Origin: an uncultured Collinsella sp.
GTDB taxonomy: Bacteria > Actinomycetota > Coriobacteriia > Coriobacteriales > Coriobacteriaceae
Direction: 5' to 3'
Assembly: GCA_900551195.1 (NCBI GenBank)
Contig: URVD01000008.1
Span: 1 to 18,471, forward strand
DNA: 18,471 nt
The notes under the pieces were generated by a model. That model saw nothing but the letters and a program-made list of their open reading frames with translations. It was not told the DNA's origin and searched no databases. Shown here piece after piece: positions 14,896 to 18,471 of this stretch. The stretch's first letter is position 1; each line of letters begins with the position of its first letter. Both the position numbers and the translations under genes were made by a program.

Positions 14896-15948
14896 CTATG
14901 CGTTCTTCTGAACTTTGAAGCGCTGCTTCAGCTGTCCGCAAGCGGCGTCAATATCGTTACCACGGGAGTTACGAATCGTGGTCTCGATGCCACGGGACTC
15001 AAGACGACGCTGAAGATCCTCAACCTTATGAATCGGCGACGGCTTGAGCGGGCTGCCCTCGATGTCGTTAAGCTGAATCAGGTTAACGTGGCACAGCGTT
15101 CCCTCGCAGAAGTCGCAGAGCGCCTGCATCTCGGGATTCGTATCGTTGACGCCTTCGATCATGGCATACTCATAGGTCGGGCGGCGGCCAGTCTTCTCGG
15201 TGTAGAGCTGAAGCGCCTCGTGAAGGCGAAGCAACGTGTACTTCTTAACACCGGGCATAAGCTTATTGCGCGTCGACTGGATGGCGGAATGCAGTGAAAC
15301 AGCAAGCGTGAACTGCTCGGGGATGTCGGCAAATTTGCGAATACCGGGAATAACGCCACTGGTAGAGACGGTGAGGTGACGAGCACCGATACCAATGCCA
15401 TCGGGGTCGTTGAGGATTCGCAGCGCCTTGAGAACCTCGTCGTAGTTGGCAAACGGCTCGCCCTGGCCCATGAAGACAACGCTCGTGGCACGCTCGCCAA
15501 AGTCGTTGGATACATGAAGTACCTGGTCGACGATCTCTTGAGCGGTCAGAGAGCGCTTGAGGCCGTTGAGACCGGTAGCGCAAAAGGCGCAGCCCATGCC
15601 ACAGCCAGCTTGGGTGGAAACGCAGACGGAAAGCTTGTTACGACGGGGCATGCCGACAGTCTCGACGGAAACGCCGTCGTGGTACTCGAGCAGATACTTG
15701 CGCGAGCCATCTTTGGAAACCTGCTTGGTTAGTTCAGTCGGCGTGTCAAAGGCAAAAGCCTCTTTAAGCTGCTCGCGGAAAGCCTTAGGAAGGTTTGTCA
15801 TATCGTTAAACGAACAAACGTTCTTCTCAAAGACCCATTCGATGAGCTGCTTCGCGCGGAAGGCGGGCTGGCCAAGCTCGGCCACGAGCTCGCGAATATC
15901 GTTTTGGCTCAAGTCGCGAATGTCCTGAGATTTAGTCCTGGGATTCAT
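14896..15948 (-). CDS. rlmN: Dual-specificity 23S rRNA/tRNA adenine-C2 methyltransferase RlmN
   Basis: A 350-residue radical SAM enzyme that methylates C2 of A2503 in 23S rRNA and A37 in some tRNAs. The 4Fe-4S cluster motif is C116-x3-C120-x2-C123 (AGCGMGCAFCATG). The SAM-contact motif reads MGQGEP, and the C-terminal catalytic Cys is about C337 in DIDAACGQL. This cysteine and the overall pattern fit RlmN; the related Cfr methylates C8 and would confer resistance, but nothing here suggests Cfr. ATG has AAAGG upstream. It reads against the rightward replication direction, unlike most genes to its left and right. Confidence 0.95.
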   Translation of the reverse strand: MNPRTKSQDIRDLSQNDIRELVAELGQPAFRAKQLIEWVFEKNVCSFNDMTNLPKAFREQLKEAFAFDTPTELTKQVSKDGSRKYLLEYHDGVSVETVGMPRRNKLSVCVSTQAGCGMGCAFCATGLNGLKRSLTAQEIVDQVLHVSNDFGERATSVVFMGQGEPFANYDEVLKALRILNDPDGIGIGARHLTVSTSGVIPGIRKFADIPEQFTLAVSLHSAIQSTRNKLMPGVKKYTLLRLHEALQLYTEKTGRRPTYEYAMIEGVNDTNPEMQALCDFCEGTLCHVNLIQLNDIEGSPLKPSPIHKVEDLQRRLESRGIETTIRNSRGNDIDAACGQLKQRFKVQKNA

Positions 15949-15963
15949 GGAAGCCTTTCGATT

Positions 15964-15993
15964 TTGGGGAAACGTAGAGGGTATCGCTACAAT
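15964..15993 (+). promoter_or_regulatory. Possible ddl promoter
   Basis: TTGGGG (15964-15969) and TACAAT (15988-15993) are separated by 18 bp, about 40 bp upstream of the ddl start in the divergent rlmN-ddl gap. The -10 is good and the -35 is poor. Confidence 0.4.
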
Positions 15994-16033
15994 ATGGTAT
16001 CAGCTGCAGAAATTATAGAGGAGGAGTCTGCCC

Positions 16034-16999
16034 ATGCCGGGTAAAAGCCTAGAGAACATGCACGTAGCGGTCTTGGCGGGCGGTCATTCCGCTGAGCGCG
16101 AGATCTCGCTCAATTCGGGAAAGAACGTCGTGGTTGCCTTGAAGGAGGCCGGCTACACTTCGGTGGAGCTGCTCGACACGGCTGCCGATGATTTTATGGT
16201 AACCATGGCGACCGGCGGCTTTGACGTGGCGTTTATCGCCATGCACGGTGCCGGCGGCGAGGATGGCGCCATGCAAGGCGCCATGGAGACCCTGGGTATC
16301 CCCTACACGGCTTCGGGCGTGCTTGCCAGCGCCTGCGGTGCCGACAAGGAGGTCTCTAAGCTCCTGTACGCCAAGGCGGGCATTCCCATTGCCCCCGGCC
16401 TTGCGCTCGAGGTGGGCGATGAAGTCGATATCGATCATATCGTCGAGGTTTGTGGCGAGCGCTGCTTTGTGAAGCCGGCCGTCAACGGTTCCAGCTATGG
16501 CATTTCCCTGGTCCATGAGCCCTCCGAGCTGCCCGCGGCAATCGCCAAGGCGTTTGAGTACGGCGACAAAGTGCTGGTCGAGAAGTGCATCGAGGGTACC
16601 GAGATCACCGTCGGCGTATACGGCGAAGATGACGTGCGCGCTCTGCCGATTGTCGAGATTCGTAAGCCCGAGGACTGCGAGTTCTACGATCTGGACGTGA
16701 AGTATGTCGACCCTACGGACATCCATCGCATTCCGGCGCAGATTTCACCCGAGAATTACGCTCGTGCCCAGGAGCTTGCCTGTGCTGCTCACAAGGCCCT
16801 CGGTTGCCTGGGTATCTCGCGCAGCGACTTTATCGTGAGTGAGGACGGCCCCGTTATCCTCGAGACCAATACCATTCCCGGCATGACCGATACGTCGCTG
16901 TATCCGGACGAGATACGCCACACCGACGACATGACGTTCCCGCAGGTCTGTGACAGCCTGATCCGTATGGGCCTTCGTCGAGCGGGCATTGCATGCTAA
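16034..16999 (+). CDS. ddl: D-alanine--D-alanine ligase
   Basis: A 321-residue ATP-grasp enzyme that makes the D-Ala-D-Ala dipeptide for peptidoglycan. Family motifs are LAGGHSAEREISLNSG (E21 as substrate anchor), MHGAGGEDGAMQG, KPAVNGSSYGIS, FYDLDVKYVDP and LETNTIPGMTDTSLYP (N279 metal-binding). Tyr224 in DVKY aligns with the residue that is Tyr in D-Ala-D-Ala ligases and Phe in D-Ala-D-Lac ligases of intrinsically vancomycin-resistant species, so a normal D-Ala product is predicted. GAGGAGGAG lies upstream of ATG. Its stop overlaps the next gene's start (ATGCTAA). Confidence 0.96.
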   Translation: MPGKSLENMHVAVLAGGHSAEREISLNSGKNVVVALKEAGYTSVELLDTAADDFMVTMATGGFDVAFIAMHGAGGEDGAMQGAMETLGIPYTASGVLASACGADKEVSKLLYAKAGIPIAPGLALEVGDEVDIDHIVEVCGERCFVKPAVNGSSYGISLVHEPSELPAAIAKAFEYGDKVLVEKCIEGTEITVGVYGEDDVRALPIVEIRKPEDCEFYDLDVKYVDPTDIHRIPAQISPENYARAQELACAAHKALGCLGISRSDFIVSEDGPVILETNTIPGMTDTSLYPDEIRHTDDMTFPQVCDSLIRMGLRRAGIAC

Positions 17000-18471
17000 T
17001 CGAGGACGCGGTTTCGTCAGGAACGCCGCAGTTTGTCATCGACTCCTATGCCACGCTTGCCGAACGCGCCAAAACGCAGTCCTTCGGCCTTATCGAGGAA
17101 GATGTGATCGTCCTCGATACCGAGACCACAGGTCTTTCGGTGCAGGACAATGAGCTGATCGAGATCTCGGCGGCCCGTCTTTCGGGCCGCGAGGTCATCG
17201 ACCGCTTCGATACCTTCGTGCATCCCAGGCAGCTGATTCCCGCCGAGATTACCGAGCTCACGAGCATTACAAATGCCGATGTGGCAGATGCCCCGTCGGC
17301 CGTCGAGGCCGTGGCCGCTCTCGCCGATTTTGTCGGCGGCTGCCCGGTGATTGCGCATAACGCCACCTTCGACCGTTCGTTTATCGAGTCGGTCAAGGGC
17401 GGTGTCAACGTCAGCGACATCTGGATCGATTCGCTGGCGCTGTCGCGCATCGCGCTTCCGCGCCTGGCCTCGCATAAGCTCTCTTTCATGGCCGACCTGT
17501 TTGGCTGCGACTCGGTGTCGCACCGCGCCAACGCCGATGTCGACGCCCTGTGTGGCGTATGGCGCGTGTTGCTCGTGGCGCTCACCGACTTGCCCCAGGG
17601 CTTAATGGCGCGCTTGGCCGACATGCATCCCGACGTACCCTGGTCCTATCGTCCCATCTTCTCCTTCTTGGCGGGGCAGAACCCCGGTTCCATCTTCTCT
17701 CTCAGTGCCGCCCGCGCCGACGTACTCAAGGCCGATCGGGCCGATGATCGCGTTGATGCGGACGAGCTACCGGTCCTTAGGATGCCGAGCCGCGAGGAAA
17801 TCGAGGCGGACTATGCCCCGGGCGGCCTGGTTAATCGTATGTACCCCACGTACGAGCCGCGCGATGAGCAGATCGCGATGGCGCTCGAGGTCCGCGATGC
17901 GCTGGTCACGGGCACTCATCGTGTAATTGAGGCGGGCACAGGCGTCGGCAAATCGATGGCCTATCTGGTGCCTTTTGCCGAGGCAGCACGCCGTAACAAC
18001 ATCACGGTTGGTATTGCGACCAAATCGAACAATCTTGCCGACCAGCTCATGTACCATGAGCTGCCAAAACTTGCCGAGCAACTGGACGGTGGTCTGTCAT
18101 TTTGCGCTCTCAAGGGGTATGACCACTATCCGTGCCTGCGCAAGCTTGAGCGCATGAGCCGCGGCCAGGTCGAGATTACCACCAAGCGCGATCCGGCGGA
18201 CACGCTCACGGCGGTCGCGGTCATTATGGCGTACGTCTGCCAATCAGCCGATGGCGACCTCGACTCGCTTGGCATTCGGTGGCGCAGCGTCAACCGCCCC
18301 GACTTTACGACGGCCTCGCGCGAGTGTGCTCGTCGCCTCTGTCCGTTTTTCCCTGATAAATGTTTGGTCCACGGCGCTCGCCGTCGTGCGGCGCACGCCG
18401 ATGTGGTGGTCACCAACCATTCCCTGCTGTTCCGCAATGTTGCGGCCGAGGGCAGGATTTTGCCTCCGATT
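16993..18471 (+). CDS. dinG: DnaQ-type exonuclease fused to DinG-family helicase (cut by the right edge)
   Basis: The frame is open for 493 codons to the window end. The N-terminal 3'-5' exonuclease (about 37-200) has all DEDDh residues: D42 and E44 (VLDTETTGL), D127 (IAHNATFD) and H177/D182 (HRANADVD). A linker leads to an XPD/DinG superfamily-2 helicase with Walker A EAGTGVGKS (313-321). Four cysteines, C381 (YPC), C445, C450 and C457, match the Fe-S cluster spacing of E. coli DinG. VVVTNHSLLF follows, typical of DinG. The ATG overlaps the ddl stop by 7 bp, implying coupled translation. DinG helicases unwind R-loops, D-loops and forked DNA. The remaining helicase domain lies outside the window. 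Confidence 0.92.
   Translation, partial: MLIEDAVSSGTPQFVIDSYATLAERAKTQSFGLIEEDVIVLDTETTGLSVQDNELIEISAARLSGREVIDRFDTFVHPRQLIPAEITELTSITNADVADAPSAVEAVAALADFVGGCPVIAHNATFDRSFIESVKGGVNVSDIWIDSLALSRIALPRLASHKLSFMADLFGCDSVSHRANADVDALCGVWRVLLVALTDLPQGLMARLADMHPDVPWSYRPIFSFLAGQNPGSIFSLSAARADVLKADRADDRVDADELPVLRMPSREEIEADYAPGGLVNRMYPTYEPRDEQIAMALEVRDALVTGTHRVIEAGTGVGKSMAYLVPFAEAARRNNITVGIATKSNNLADQLMYHELPKLAEQLDGGLSFCALKGYDHYPCLRKLERMSRGQVEITTKRDPADTLTAVAVIMAYVCQSADGDLDSLGIRWRSVNRPDFTTASRECARRLCPFFPDKCLVHGARRRAAHADVVVTNHSLLFRNVAAEGRILPPI

Overview
The window is an origin-proximal chromosome segment from a high-GC actinobacterium. The gene order gyrA-gyrB-dciA-recF-dnaN-oriC-dnaA, then rpmH-rnpA-yidD-yidC-khpB-rsmG-parA-parB, has the actinobacterial form: yidD is present, a DUF721/DciA gene sits between recF and gyrB, and mnmE/mnmG are absent between khpB and rsmG. 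Codon use, the extra GHKL-type gene beside dnaA and the protein sequences suggest the class Coriobacteriia, probably Collinsella or a close relative. That assignment is inferred from recall, not from a search.

Left part (1-5980, all minus strand): the 5' part of gyrA, complete gyrB, then a terminator separating them from the dnaN-recF-dciA group. Centre (5981-9656): a bipartite origin. The dnaN-dnaA intergenic region has an AT-rich segment, five consecutive TAR trinucleotides (DnaA-trio-like) and DnaA-box-like 9-mers. dnaA (minus) follows, and then an unusual 450-residue gene (minus) coding for a GHKL ATPase domain, a Gln/Pro/Tyr-rich disordered segment and a winged helix. Beyond it is a 345-bp intergenic region with more copies of the same box and the divergent rpmH promoter. 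Right part (9657-14696, plus strand): rpmH, rnpA, yidD, yidC and khpB, ending at a strong terminator. Then come rsmG, three perfect parS sites spaced exactly 39 bp apart, parA, parB and a small membrane-protein gene coupled to parB. rlmN (minus) converges on this group across back-to-back terminators. Divergent from it are ddl and the start of a DnaQ-DinG fusion gene that runs off the right edge.

Together these genes cover initiation (DnaA, origin), replisome loading (DciA, DnaN), topology (GyrAB), repair (RecF, DinG), segregation (ParAB-parS), ribosome, tRNA and rRNA functions (RpmH, RnpA, RsmG, RlmN), membrane insertion (YidCD) and cell wall (Ddl).

Most noteworthy: (1) the uncharacterised GHKL/Q-rich/winged-helix protein inserted between dnaA and rpmH, framed by repeats of a 13-bp variant DnaA-box element; (2) a DnaA recognition helix reading N-H-S where most DnaA proteins read D-H-T, paired with a variant box TTTTCAACA; (3) a one-mismatch parS inside the dnaA coding sequence; (4) a Phe at the GyrA position equivalent to E. 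coli Ser83; (5) a 12-bp palindrome, TTAGGTACCTAA, present twice; (6) the small membrane protein overlapping parB.
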